Below are positions 8,029 through 15,315 of a DNA stretch of 64,000 nt, piece by piece. Origin of the DNA: Clostridiales bacterium Firm_10 (lineage in GTDB: Bacteria > Bacillota > Clostridia > Christensenellales > Aristaeellaceae); NCBI GenBank assembly GCA_001603025.1, contig LVAP01000007.1:1-64000 (forward strand), given 5' to 3'. Position 1 is the stretch's first letter, and the number at the start of each line of letters is the position of its first letter. The notes below the pieces were generated by a model. It worked only from the letters and a program-made list of their open reading frames with translations, ran no database searches and was not told where the DNA came from. Position numbers and translations under genes: made by a program.

Positions 8029-8973
8029 ATGAGTTCGGCAGCGAGCCGCGCGACTCGTCACCTGGATCAGCACGGCGCATGGTACCATATCAAGAAAAGC
8101 AAATACCTGTATCTGCTTTTTCTGCCGGTCGTAATATACTATATCATGTTCGCTTACGCGCCGATGTTCGGCCTGGTCATCGCCTTTAAGGACTACAATG
8201 TGTTCAAGGGCATCTGGGCGAGCAAATGGGTCGGATTCAAGTACTTCCTTCAGTTTTTTCAATCCCGTTTCTTTTTCCGGCTGATCCGCAACACCTTCCT
8301 GATCAGTTTTTACGGTTTGATTTTCGGCTTTCCCGCCCCGATCATCCTGGCACTGCTTCTGAACGAACAGAAGGACGGCCCGTTCAAGCGAGTGGTGCAG
8401 ACCATCAGCTACCTGCCGCACTTTATTTCCACCGTCATCCTGGTGTCCATGTTCGTGCAGTTCCTCTCGGTCAGCAACGGCCTGATCAACAACCTCGTGG
8501 AGTTCTTCGGCGGAACGCGCACCTACTTCCTGGGCGATCCGAAGTATTTCAGAACGCTCTATACATGTCTGGGCATATGGCGCGGCATCGGCTGGGGCTC
8601 CATCATTTACCTCGCCGCTCTGACCAACGTCAGCCCCGAGCTGTATGAAGCCTGCCTAATCGACGGCGGCGGCCGCCTCCGTCAAACCTGGCACGTCACG
8701 CTGCCGGGCATTTCCAACACCATCATCATCATGCTGATCTTCCGCGTGGGCGAGCTGCTCTCTGTGGGCAGCGAGACCATCCTGCTGATGTACAACGAGG
8801 CGATCTATGAGACGGCCGACGTCATTTCAACGTATGTCTATCGCCGCGGCCTGATCAACGCGGAATACTCCTTCGGCGCTGCGGTCGGCCTGTTCAATTC
8901 CCTCATCGGGTTGACTCTGGTAGCCACGACCAACGCGCTGGCCAAGCGGTTCTCTGAAACCAGCTTGTGGTAA
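8029..8973 (+). CDS. ABC transporter permease, LplB family
   Basis: The 314-residue membrane protein is the first permease of a carbohydrate uptake ABC system (CUT1, LplB type). It starts with a short cytoplasmic tail and YLYLLFLPVVIYYIMF as the first membrane helix, and has six predicted spans. The cytoplasmic EAA loop that docks the ATPase is seen as EACLIDGGGRLRQTWHVTLP (about residues 206-225). GGGAGGAATGTGGA precedes the ATG. It pairs with the permease 13 bp downstream. No ATPase gene is present in the window, as is normal for CUT1 systems served by a shared MsmX-type ATPase. The likely cargo is an oligo-uronide, inferred from the PL22-like gene in the operon. Confidence 0.9.
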   Translation: MSSAASRATRHLDQHGAWYHIKKSKYLYLLFLPVVIYYIMFAYAPMFGLVIAFKDYNVFKGIWASKWVGFKYFLQFFQSRFFFRLIRNTFLISFYGLIFGFPAPIILALLLNEQKDGPFKRVVQTISYLPHFISTVILVSMFVQFLSVSNGLINNLVEFFGGTRTYFLGDPKYFRTLYTCLGIWRGIGWGSIIYLAALTNVSPELYEACLIDGGGRLRQTWHVTLPGISNTIIIMLIFRVGELLSVGSETILLMYNEAIYETADVISTYVYRRGLINAEYSFGAAVGLFNSLIGLTLVATTNALAKRFSETSLW

Positions 8974-8986
8974 GGGAGGGAATGAC

Positions 8987-9868
8987 ATGAAAAAGAGCAA
9001 TTCCCGCGTCGCGTTTGAATGGTTCAACGTCGTTTTCATGATCGTACTGTGCATCGTCATGCTCTATCCGTTCCTGAACGTGGTGGCTTCCTCCGTGAGC
9101 GATAACTCCGCCGTGTCCCGCGGCCGGGTGAGCTTCTACCCCATCGGCTTCAACCTGGAAGCCTACAAGGCGGTCGTGCGGTATAAGCACATCTGGACCG
9201 GCTACAAGAACACCATCCTTTACACCGTGATCGGCACCGGCATCAACCTGCTCATGACGATCTGCGGCGCATATCCCCTCTCGCGGAGGCAGTTTTACGG
9301 GCGCGGTGTCTTCACGTTCTTCGTGGCCTTCACCATGTTCTTCAGCGGCGGCCTGATTCCGACCTACCTGATCATCAGCTCCTACGGAATGCTGGATACG
9401 TTCTGGGTCATGGTCATTCCAGGCGCGATCAGCACCTATAACATGATCATCATGCGCACCTTCTTCCAGGGCATCCCGGTCGAGCTGGAGGAAGCGGCCA
9501 CCATCGACGGCTGCACCGACATCCAGACGCTTTGGAAGGTGATCCTCCCCCTGTCCACCGCGTCGCTGATGACCATCGGCATGTTCTATGCGGTGGGCCA
9601 CTGGAACGCCTGGTTCAACGCCGTCATTTACCTGCGCGACAGCGGCCGGTTCCCCGTGCAGCTGTGGCTGCGCACCATCGTCCTCCAGAACCAGGTGCGC
9701 GACCTGGTCGAAGGCTCCGGCGCCGTGGATACGGAAGCCGAAAACCTCGTGGCCGACACCATCAAGTTCGCGGTCATCGTGGTGGCCGTCCTGCCCATTC
9801 TGTGCGTATACCCCTTCGTTCAGAAGTATTTCGTGAAGGGCGTCATGGTCGGCTCGGTGAAGGGCTGA
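8987..9868 (+). CDS. ABC transporter permease, YtcP/AraQ family
   Basis: The 293-residue second permease of the CUT1 system has a first helix FNVVFMIVLCIVMLYPFLNV, six predicted spans and an EAA loop ELEEAATIDGCTDIQTLWKV (about residues 166-185). It forms the channel with the LplB-type partner. GGGAGGGAATGAC precedes the ATG and the gap to the upstream gene is only 13 bp, so the two are cotranscribed. The solute-binding protein follows 74 bp later. Confidence 0.9.
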   Translation: MKKSNSRVAFEWFNVVFMIVLCIVMLYPFLNVVASSVSDNSAVSRGRVSFYPIGFNLEAYKAVVRYKHIWTGYKNTILYTVIGTGINLLMTICGAYPLSRRQFYGRGVFTFFVAFTMFFSGGLIPTYLIISSYGMLDTFWVMVIPGAISTYNMIIMRTFFQGIPVELEEAATIDGCTDIQTLWKVILPLSTASLMTIGMFYAVGHWNAWFNAVIYLRDSGRFPVQLWLRTIVLQNQVRDLVEGSGAVDTEAENLVADTIKFAVIVVAVLPILCVYPFVQKYFVKGVMVGSVKG

Positions 9869-9942
9869 CGACGCCTGCTGTCACATCACGGAATTTAAGC
9901 GGCGCTTGTCGCTTGAAGAATAAATCAAGGAGGGACTTTTCT

Positions 9943-11472
9943 ATGAGGAAAATCCGCAACCTGCTTGTGCTGGCCCTTGTGGTCGCCATGGCGCTGTCCG
10001 TTGTGTCATTCACTGCGGCCGATGACACCCGGGAAGAAGTCACCGTCAAGTACTGGTATCCCATGCATCCCAATCACATCGAAGAGGACTTCGATCATGA
10101 CCCGCTGCATGAGTTCCTGGCCGAGAAGACCGGCGTCCACATCGAGTACGAGCTGGTTCCCCAGGATAACTCCCAGGAGCGCTACAACCTGATGATGGCC
10201 TCCGGCAACCTGCCCGACATCGTCTGCATCAGGCCCGCTTCCCTGAAGAAGTATCCCGATGCGTGGGCCCCCCTCGATGACTACATCATCGACAATCCCC
10301 GCTATGAGAACCTGTACAACACCATCTACACCGACGAGTACCTGATGAGCTACCTGCCTTCCGACGACGGCAAGAACCGCATCGTTCCGATGCTGGCCAC
10401 CCGCCTGATCGGCGACATCCTGATCGTCCGCAAGGACCTGATGGAAGCCTGGGGCCTGGGCTATGACGATCTCGTGACCGCTGACCAGTGGCACGATGTG
10501 CTGACCAAGGCCAAGGATGAGGGCTACATTCCCTACATGACCCGCTATAAGAGGGCCGGCATCCTCTATCGCCTGCTGGGCGGCTATTCCGACTGCATGC
10601 AGGAGGAGTACTATGTTGACCTCGATGGCAAGACCGTGAAGTACGGCGTTCTGGAGCCCCGCTTCAAGGAAGTCGTCGAGCTGGCCCGCCAGTGGTACGC
10701 CGAAGGCCTGATCGACCAGGAGTATCCGACCACCGACGCCACCATCTGGTCTGAGAAGGTTCTGGCCGGCGAAGTGTTCGCCACCCACGACAACATGACC
10801 CGCTGCAACTGGGCTGACAAGGACTTCATGACCGTGCAGAACAACGACTGCCGCGTGATGGCCGTTGGCCCCATGCAGAGCCCTGAGACCGGCCTGCGCA
10901 ACACCACCATCCATTATCCGCGCGTCCGCGACAGGAGCTGCGCCATTGCTGCCAGCAGCCAATACATCGAGCGCATCCTGGACTACTTCGACTACTGCTT
11001 CTCCCTGGAAGGCTTCTACGCCATGAACTGGGGCATTGAAGGCTACTCCTACGAGATGGTGGACGGCATGCCCGTTTCCATCGATGAGTACGTTGAGAAG
11101 TCCTCCACCCGTGAGATTCAGCCGGTCGGCACCCGCGACGAGCCGAAGGACGGCGCTGACGAGCTGGTTTACAACTTCAACCAGTACGACTATCAGGAGA
11201 GCACCCGCGTCGGCACCAAGCTGTACGCGGACAACGACTTCATCCGCCGCAACTGGATCGAGGCCATCAGCTTCACCGACGCCGAGAACGAGGCTATGAC
11301 CGCCCGCGAGGCCGAGCTGGACACCTATCGCGGTGAAATGCTCGACAAGTTCATCATGGGCATCGAGCCCATGGAGAACTGGGACGCTTTCGTCGATGAG
11401 ATCAAGGCGATGGGCGTTGAGGAAAACATCAAGATCTATCAGCAGGGTCTTGACAGAGCGCTGGGCAACTAA
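9943..11472 (+). CDS. Extracellular solute-binding protein (family 1-like), no lipobox
   Basis: The 509-residue product is the substrate-binding protein of the preceding permeases, in the long form usual with LplB/YtcP partners. It has a clear signal peptide (MRKIRNLLVLALVVAMALSV) ending around SFTAADD. Binding proteins of Gram-positive bacteria normally carry a cysteine after the signal so they can be lipid-anchored; here no cysteine is present near the cleavage site. The start at 9943 follows AAGGAGGGACTTTTCT; earlier in-frame starts would overlap the permease. A stem-loop follows the gene and separates it from the PL22-like gene. The ligand is unknown; an oligo-uronide is inferred from the neighbour. 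Confidence 0.88.
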   Translation: MRKIRNLLVLALVVAMALSVVSFTAADDTREEVTVKYWYPMHPNHIEEDFDHDPLHEFLAEKTGVHIEYELVPQDNSQERYNLMMASGNLPDIVCIRPASLKKYPDAWAPLDDYIIDNPRYENLYNTIYTDEYLMSYLPSDDGKNRIVPMLATRLIGDILIVRKDLMEAWGLGYDDLVTADQWHDVLTKAKDEGYIPYMTRYKRAGILYRLLGGYSDCMQEEYYVDLDGKTVKYGVLEPRFKEVVELARQWYAEGLIDQEYPTTDATIWSEKVLAGEVFATHDNMTRCNWADKDFMTVQNNDCRVMAVGPMQSPETGLRNTTIHYPRVRDRSCAIAASSQYIERILDYFDYCFSLEGFYAMNWGIEGYSYEMVDGMPVSIDEYVEKSSTREIQPVGTRDEPKDGADELVYNFNQYDYQESTRVGTKLYADNDFIRRNWIEAISFTDAENEAMTAREAELDTYRGEMLDKFIMGIEPMENWDAFVDEIKAMGVEENIKIYQQGLDRALGN

Positions 11473-11491
11473 TCCAATACCGGCCTGAGAA

Positions 11492-11535
11492 GGGACTGCC
11501 GCGGGAGGAAAAACCTGCGGCGGTCCCCTATTCTT
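11492..11535 (+). terminator. Stem-loop between binding-protein gene and PL22-like gene
   Basis: GGGACTGCCGC (11492-11502) pairs with GCGGCGGTCCC (11517-11527), an 11-bp stem with one G-U pair and a 14-base loop, followed by CTATTCTT. It lies within the operon. Such a stem commonly causes partial termination or protects the upstream message, which would make more binding protein than downstream enzyme. Confidence 0.65.
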
Positions 11536-11568
11536 ATGAAAACAATCCGCCAAACGGGAGGAATCATC

Positions 11569-12714
11569 ATGTATACGCCGGAAACATCAAAACACTTTGA
11601 CCTGTTTGTCGATCCCGTCAGCGGCGTGAAGAGCTACGTGCTGAAAACCAAAGTTGCCCTCCAGCAGCAGAGCTTTTATTTTGTCAACCGCGCGATGGAC
11701 GATGCCGGCCGTTTCCTGTGGTTCTACTGCTCCAATCCGCCGGCCATGTACAGGACGCTGGGCGTGGTCGACTTCGAGGACGACGAGGTGCGCTGCTTCC
11801 CTGAAACGGAATTCATTGGCGGCCCGCTGGTGGATACCGACACGGGCGATGCCATCTATGGCGGGCATCAGGGCATATTCAGGAGAAGCCCGAAGCCGGA
11901 TCAGCCGCTCGTAAAACTCTGCCCCGTGCCGGAAGCGCTCAAAAAATATGGGAAGCCCACCAGCCTTGCCACGCACATGACCTATACGCCCGACAAGGCC
12001 GAGCTTTTCCTTGACGCCCGCAGCGGCGATCATTTCATTCTGGGCACGCTTTCGCTGAAGGACGGCAGTTTCCGCGTCTGGCGTGAATATGACTTCTGCC
12101 GCAACCACGCGCAGCTGAATCCGGTCAACGGCGATCTCGTGCTGTACGCCGAGGATCATTGGACGGACAACGCCACGAACACCATGAACCGCATCCGTTA
12201 CGATGAGAAGGGCGATTTCATGCGCCTGTGGACCATGATGCGGGACGGCACTGAAACGATGTATCCGCCATTGGATGGGCAGCGCGCCACGCATGAATGG
12301 TGGAGCCGGGACGGAAAAATCCTCTATTACTGCAAGTACACGTCCGGAGAGGGGAACAACGGCGTCACCGGCATCAACCTGGAAACCGGTGAGCACAAGG
12401 TATACGCGCCGGTGCGGGCCTGGCACGCCTTCTCCTCGATCCACGACGACTTCTACGTGTATGACGAGAACGACGTGTTCTACCGGGGCACGCCCTCCCG
12501 CGTGGGTTTTTACAACGCCGCGACGGGCAGGCAGGTCTACATCGTAACGCAGAATCCGGCGATTGCCCCCAGGGACAATCCCTCGCCCTATCACCTGGAT
12601 CCGCATCCGCAGCTGGTGTTCGGCGACAAGTATGTAAGCTACACCATCGCGCAGAAGGGCTATACGGAGGTCGCCCTGACGCCCGTGGATCAGCTGCTTG
12701 AAGCCACCAGATGA
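11569..12714 (+). CDS. Divergent PL22-like (oligogalacturonate lyase-like) beta-propeller
   Basis: The 381-residue product is recognisable as a relative of the PL22 lyase at 3457 (same opening DPVSGVKSYVL and blade repeats) but has lost catalytic features. The metal motif QNSHPHP reads YHLDPHP here, so Gln becomes Tyr 341 and one His becomes Asp 344, with His 346 kept. The FCHEGPW segment reads YAEDHWTDN. The THEWW histidine is kept. It may act on a different uronide, bind rather than cut, or use another metal set. It follows the binding-protein gene in the operon. The start at 11569 follows GGGAGGAATCATC. There is no signal peptide. Confidence 0.75.
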   Translation: MYTPETSKHFDLFVDPVSGVKSYVLKTKVALQQQSFYFVNRAMDDAGRFLWFYCSNPPAMYRTLGVVDFEDDEVRCFPETEFIGGPLVDTDTGDAIYGGHQGIFRRSPKPDQPLVKLCPVPEALKKYGKPTSLATHMTYTPDKAELFLDARSGDHFILGTLSLKDGSFRVWREYDFCRNHAQLNPVNGDLVLYAEDHWTDNATNTMNRIRYDEKGDFMRLWTMMRDGTETMYPPLDGQRATHEWWSRDGKILYYCKYTSGEGNNGVTGINLETGEHKVYAPVRAWHAFSSIHDDFYVYDENDVFYRGTPSRVGFYNAATGRQVYIVTQNPAIAPRDNPSPYHLDPHPQLVFGDKYVSYTIAQKGYTEVALTPVDQLLEATR

Positions 12715-12739
12715 CGCTGCGGCAAAGCACGGGCAGGAC

Positions 12740-12790
12740 AAAGGCGTTGGCAGGAAGCAAGCCATTCTTCCTGCCAACGCCTTTTATTTC
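12740..12790 (+). terminator. Strong terminator ending the ABC/PL22-like operon
   Basis: AAAGGCGTTGGCAGGAAG (12740-12757) pairs perfectly with CTTCCTGCCAACGCCTTT (12767-12784) around a nine-base loop, followed by TATTTCTTT. The 18-bp stem sits 25 bp after the operon's last stop codon and faces the convergent sulfatase gene; it could also help stop minus-strand transcripts. Confidence 0.93.
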
Positions 12791-12819
12791 TTTCCGGTTT
12801 CATGTGTTCCTGTGAACGC

Positions 12820-14148
12820 TCATCCCTCCGCCGGGAGAATCTGCGGCCGGGCCTCGCCCGCCTCTTCCATTTTGCGCAGCAGCAGCGCCCGCATGTCCGC
12901 GCGCACCGCGGCGTATTCGGGATCCGCGACGAGGTTTGCCTGCTCGTGCGGATCCCGCGCCAGGTCGTACAGGAAGTCCTCCGTATAAACGGCGGCGTCC
13001 ATATCTTTCACACCGTTCTTGTCCCGCGCGCGCACGGAGTATTTCCACTCCGGCGTGCGTACGGCGCGGCCCACCTGGCTTTCGCTGATCTGCATGAACA
13101 CCGCGTTTTCCCAGTTCTCCACCTCACCCGCCGCCAGCGGAGCGATGGAACGCCCGTGGAAGCCCGCTGGGATCGGCGCGCCGGCGCAGTCCAGGATCGT
13201 GGCGGGCATATCCATCAGGCTCACCAGTTCCTTGATGACCGCGCGGCGGTTGAAGCCGGGGCCGTGGACGATGAGCGGGATGTGGGTACAGGCGTCGTGG
13301 CAGGAGCGCTTGTATTCCTGGTTGCGCGTGCGGAAATGCGAGCCGTGATCGGCGGTATAAATGAAAACCGTGTTCTCCCACAGGCCCTGGTCGATCAGCG
13401 CGTCGACCAGCCGGCCCACATTTTCGTCAATGCGCTGGCACTGGCCGAGATAGTCCGGGAAGTTCTCGCGCCAGTCGCCGTCGTGGCCTGCCAGGTCGCC
13501 CGGCACGTCGTACTGCGCGAAGCGACGCTTGCTGCCGTCCGGCCCCTCGTAACGGTTGTGGTCGTTCTGGTGATGCGGATCCAGCTGCGACACGAACAGG
13601 AAGAAGGGCTGTTCGCCATCCTGCCGGTGGATGTAGTCTACGGCGAAGCTGTTGATGCAGTCCACCCGGTAGCCGGTGAAATCCACGCGGCGGTTTTCCT
13701 TGTCGAACACATAGCCGTTGTAGCCGTGAGAGGTGTACTCCAGCGCGTCCGCGGCCATCCAGTAATCGGAATAGCCGCCCCGCAGCGCCTCCGGGATGGG
13801 CCCGGTGCGGTTGAGCAGGCCTTTGTCGCGATTGGAGGCCAGATGCCACTTGCCCACATAAGCCGTCCGGTAACCAGCGTCGTTCAGCGCGCCCGCCAGC
13901 GTGGGGACGTCCTGCGGCAGCTCAATGTCGTTGCGGAAGCAGCCCGTTTCCGTGGGCCAGCGTCCGGTCTGCAGGCAGGCGCGGGCGGGGCCGCACACCG
14001 GCTGGCAGGTAAACGCGCCGTCGAAGCGGCAACCCTCGGCGGCGATCCTGTCCAGGTTTGGCGTAATGTCCAGCCTCTGCCCATAGCAGCCCATGGTATC
14101 CCAGCGCTGCTGATCGGTAAAATAAAAAACAATGTTGGGTTTCTTCAT
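12820..14148 (-). CDS. Sulfatase, formylglycine-dependent (S1 family)
   Basis: The 442-residue product removes sulfate esters from carbohydrates. The sulfatase signature C-x-P-x-R appears as CGPARACLQTG, with Cys 52 the residue changed to formylglycine. Metal-site segments are FTDQQRWD (Asp 12, Gln 13) and TADHGSHF. The enzyme that makes formylglycine (anSME or FGE) is not in the window. There is no signal peptide, so it acts in the cytoplasm on imported sugars, which is uncommon for bacterial sulfatases. It has its own promoter carrying the same upstream element as the esterase operon. The start ATG at 14148 has only a modest ribosome site (AAAGGCGG). The sulfated substrate is not known. Confidence 0.93.
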   Translation of the reverse strand: MKKPNIVFYFTDQQRWDTMGCYGQRLDITPNLDRIAAEGCRFDGAFTCQPVCGPARACLQTGRWPTETGCFRNDIELPQDVPTLAGALNDAGYRTAYVGKWHLASNRDKGLLNRTGPIPEALRGGYSDYWMAADALEYTSHGYNGYVFDKENRRVDFTGYRVDCINSFAVDYIHRQDGEQPFFLFVSQLDPHHQNDHNRYEGPDGSKRRFAQYDVPGDLAGHDGDWRENFPDYLGQCQRIDENVGRLVDALIDQGLWENTVFIYTADHGSHFRTRNQEYKRSCHDACTHIPLIVHGPGFNRRAVIKELVSLMDMPATILDCAGAPIPAGFHGRSIAPLAAGEVENWENAVFMQISESQVGRAVRTPEWKYSVRARDKNGVKDMDAAVYTEDFLYDLARDPHEQANLVADPEYAAVRADMRALLLRKMEEAGEARPQILPAEG

Positions 14149-14197
14149 GCGTTCAATCCGCCTTTCAGCCCGGTGTTCCGGCTATCGCTACAAGCCC

Positions 14198-14206
14198 ATT
14201 ATAGCA
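14198..14206 (-). promoter_or_regulatory. Extended -10 of the sulfatase gene
   Basis: On the minus strand TGCTATAAT (14206 down to 14198) is a perfect extended -10, 50 bp upstream of the sulfatase start. There is no convincing -35 at 17 bp, which suggests dependence on an activator; the conserved 27-bp element lies 32 bp further upstream. Confidence 0.8.
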
Positions 14207-14238
14207 TGGACGCGCAGGACCCGCCAGACAAACCGGTG

Positions 14239-14265
14239 AAGACAAAATGATGAATTATATATTAC
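14239..14265 (-). promoter_or_regulatory. Conserved 27-bp promoter-upstream element, copy 1 (sulfatase)
   Basis: This element matches the copy at 19949-19975 at 25 of 27 positions. Its core reads GACAAAATGATGAATT on the plus strand. In both places exactly 32 bp separate it from a TGnTATAATGG extended -10 on the minus strand, which puts it at about -48 to -74 from the transcription start. The same sequence, the same orientation and the same spacing suggest an activator site shared by the two units. Confidence 0.7.
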
Positions 14266-14348
14266 AGGGATGTAACGCTGTCTCGCCGGGCCCGAAAGCC
14301 CCTGTTTTTGAAGGGAAGCAGCGGCTTTTCAATGGCTGTGCCGCAGCC

Positions 14349-15260
14349 TCACAGCTGTGGTATGACAATCTCCCACAGGCCTTCCAGGAGCGACTGCATG
14401 TCCGGCGTGCGCGCGTTATAGGTGATGACGGCATCCTTGTGGGGAATGACGAAACAGCCCTGCCCGTGCGCGCCGCTCGCGCGATAGGCGCCCATCCGGG
14501 CCATCCAGAATTGGTAGCCATAGCCCAGAGACTTGTCGTAAAAGAAGCCGCAGCCGTCGGTGGCGATCTGGAAGGAGGTCGCCTCCCTGACCCAGTCCGC
14601 AGAGACGATGCGCCTGTTTTCCCACTCGCCGCCCTGCAGGAGCATCTGCCCGAAGGGCAAGCTCTGCGCGGTCCTCAGGCGCAGGCCGGAGCCACCCAGC
14701 GAGTAGCCCAGCGGACACTTATCCCATTCCGGGTTTTCAATGCCGAGGGGATCAAACAGGCGGGGCTTCAGGTAGTCCAGCAGATCCTGTCCCGTTGTTT
14801 TCGCAATGATGCGTGAAAGCATGTAGGTGCAGCCGGAATCATAGACGAACGTTTTGCCGGGCTGCGTATCCGGCACGACGGCCAGAAAGGCTTTCGCCCA
14901 GTCCGTCTCCCCGGGCCTGTTTTCTTCGCCGTTCATGAGCGCCGGCCGGCTGACGCCGCTGGCCATGATCAGCAGATCCCGAACGGTCATTTCGGCGGCA
15001 TACCCGCTGACCTGTTCCGGCAGCAGCTCCGGAAAAAAGGAAACGACCGTGTCGTTCAGGGCAAAGCGTCCCTCGTCGATCGCGATGCCGACACCGATGC
15101 TCACATAACTCTTGCTCATGGAATAGAGCGGATGGGGCTCGTCCGCCGTCCAGCGGAACTCGTCCAGCAACTCGCCATGCTGCTGGACGCAGATGCCGAA
15201 CATGTTGATACCGCTCTCACCGATATATCGGACGTACTCTTTGAGTATCCTGCCTTTCAT
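14349..15260 (-). CDS. Serine hydrolase of the beta-lactamase (class C/esterase) fold
   Basis: The 303-residue product has the S-x-x-K catalytic motif as SMSK (Ser 47, Lys 50) and the overall order of class C beta-lactamase-like serine hydrolases (PF00144), including a DLLIMASGV segment that follows the usual first catalytic motif. Family members are peptidases, esterases or lactamases; with no signal peptide and with esterase neighbours, a cytoplasmic esterase is the best guess. It is the last gene of the minus-strand operon that starts at 19817, 55 bp after the TIR gene. An ATG at 15260 is used; the ribosome site (AAAGGAAC) is at a long distance. Confidence 0.8.
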   Translation of the reverse strand: MKGRILKEYVRYIGESGINMFGICVQQHGELLDEFRWTADEPHPLYSMSKSYVSIGVGIAIDEGRFALNDTVVSFFPELLPEQVSGYAAEMTVRDLLIMASGVSRPALMNGEENRPGETDWAKAFLAVVPDTQPGKTFVYDSGCTYMLSRIIAKTTGQDLLDYLKPRLFDPLGIENPEWDKCPLGYSLGGSGLRLRTAQSLPFGQMLLQGGEWENRRIVSADWVREATSFQIATDGCGFFYDKSLGYGYQFWMARMGAYRASGAHGQGCFVIPHKDAVITYNARTPDMQSLLEGLWEIVIPQL

Positions 15261-15315
15261 CTTCCTGCCCGTTCCTTTCTGTTTCGGCGCTTATCGGGAA
15301 TAATGCGCCGATGCT

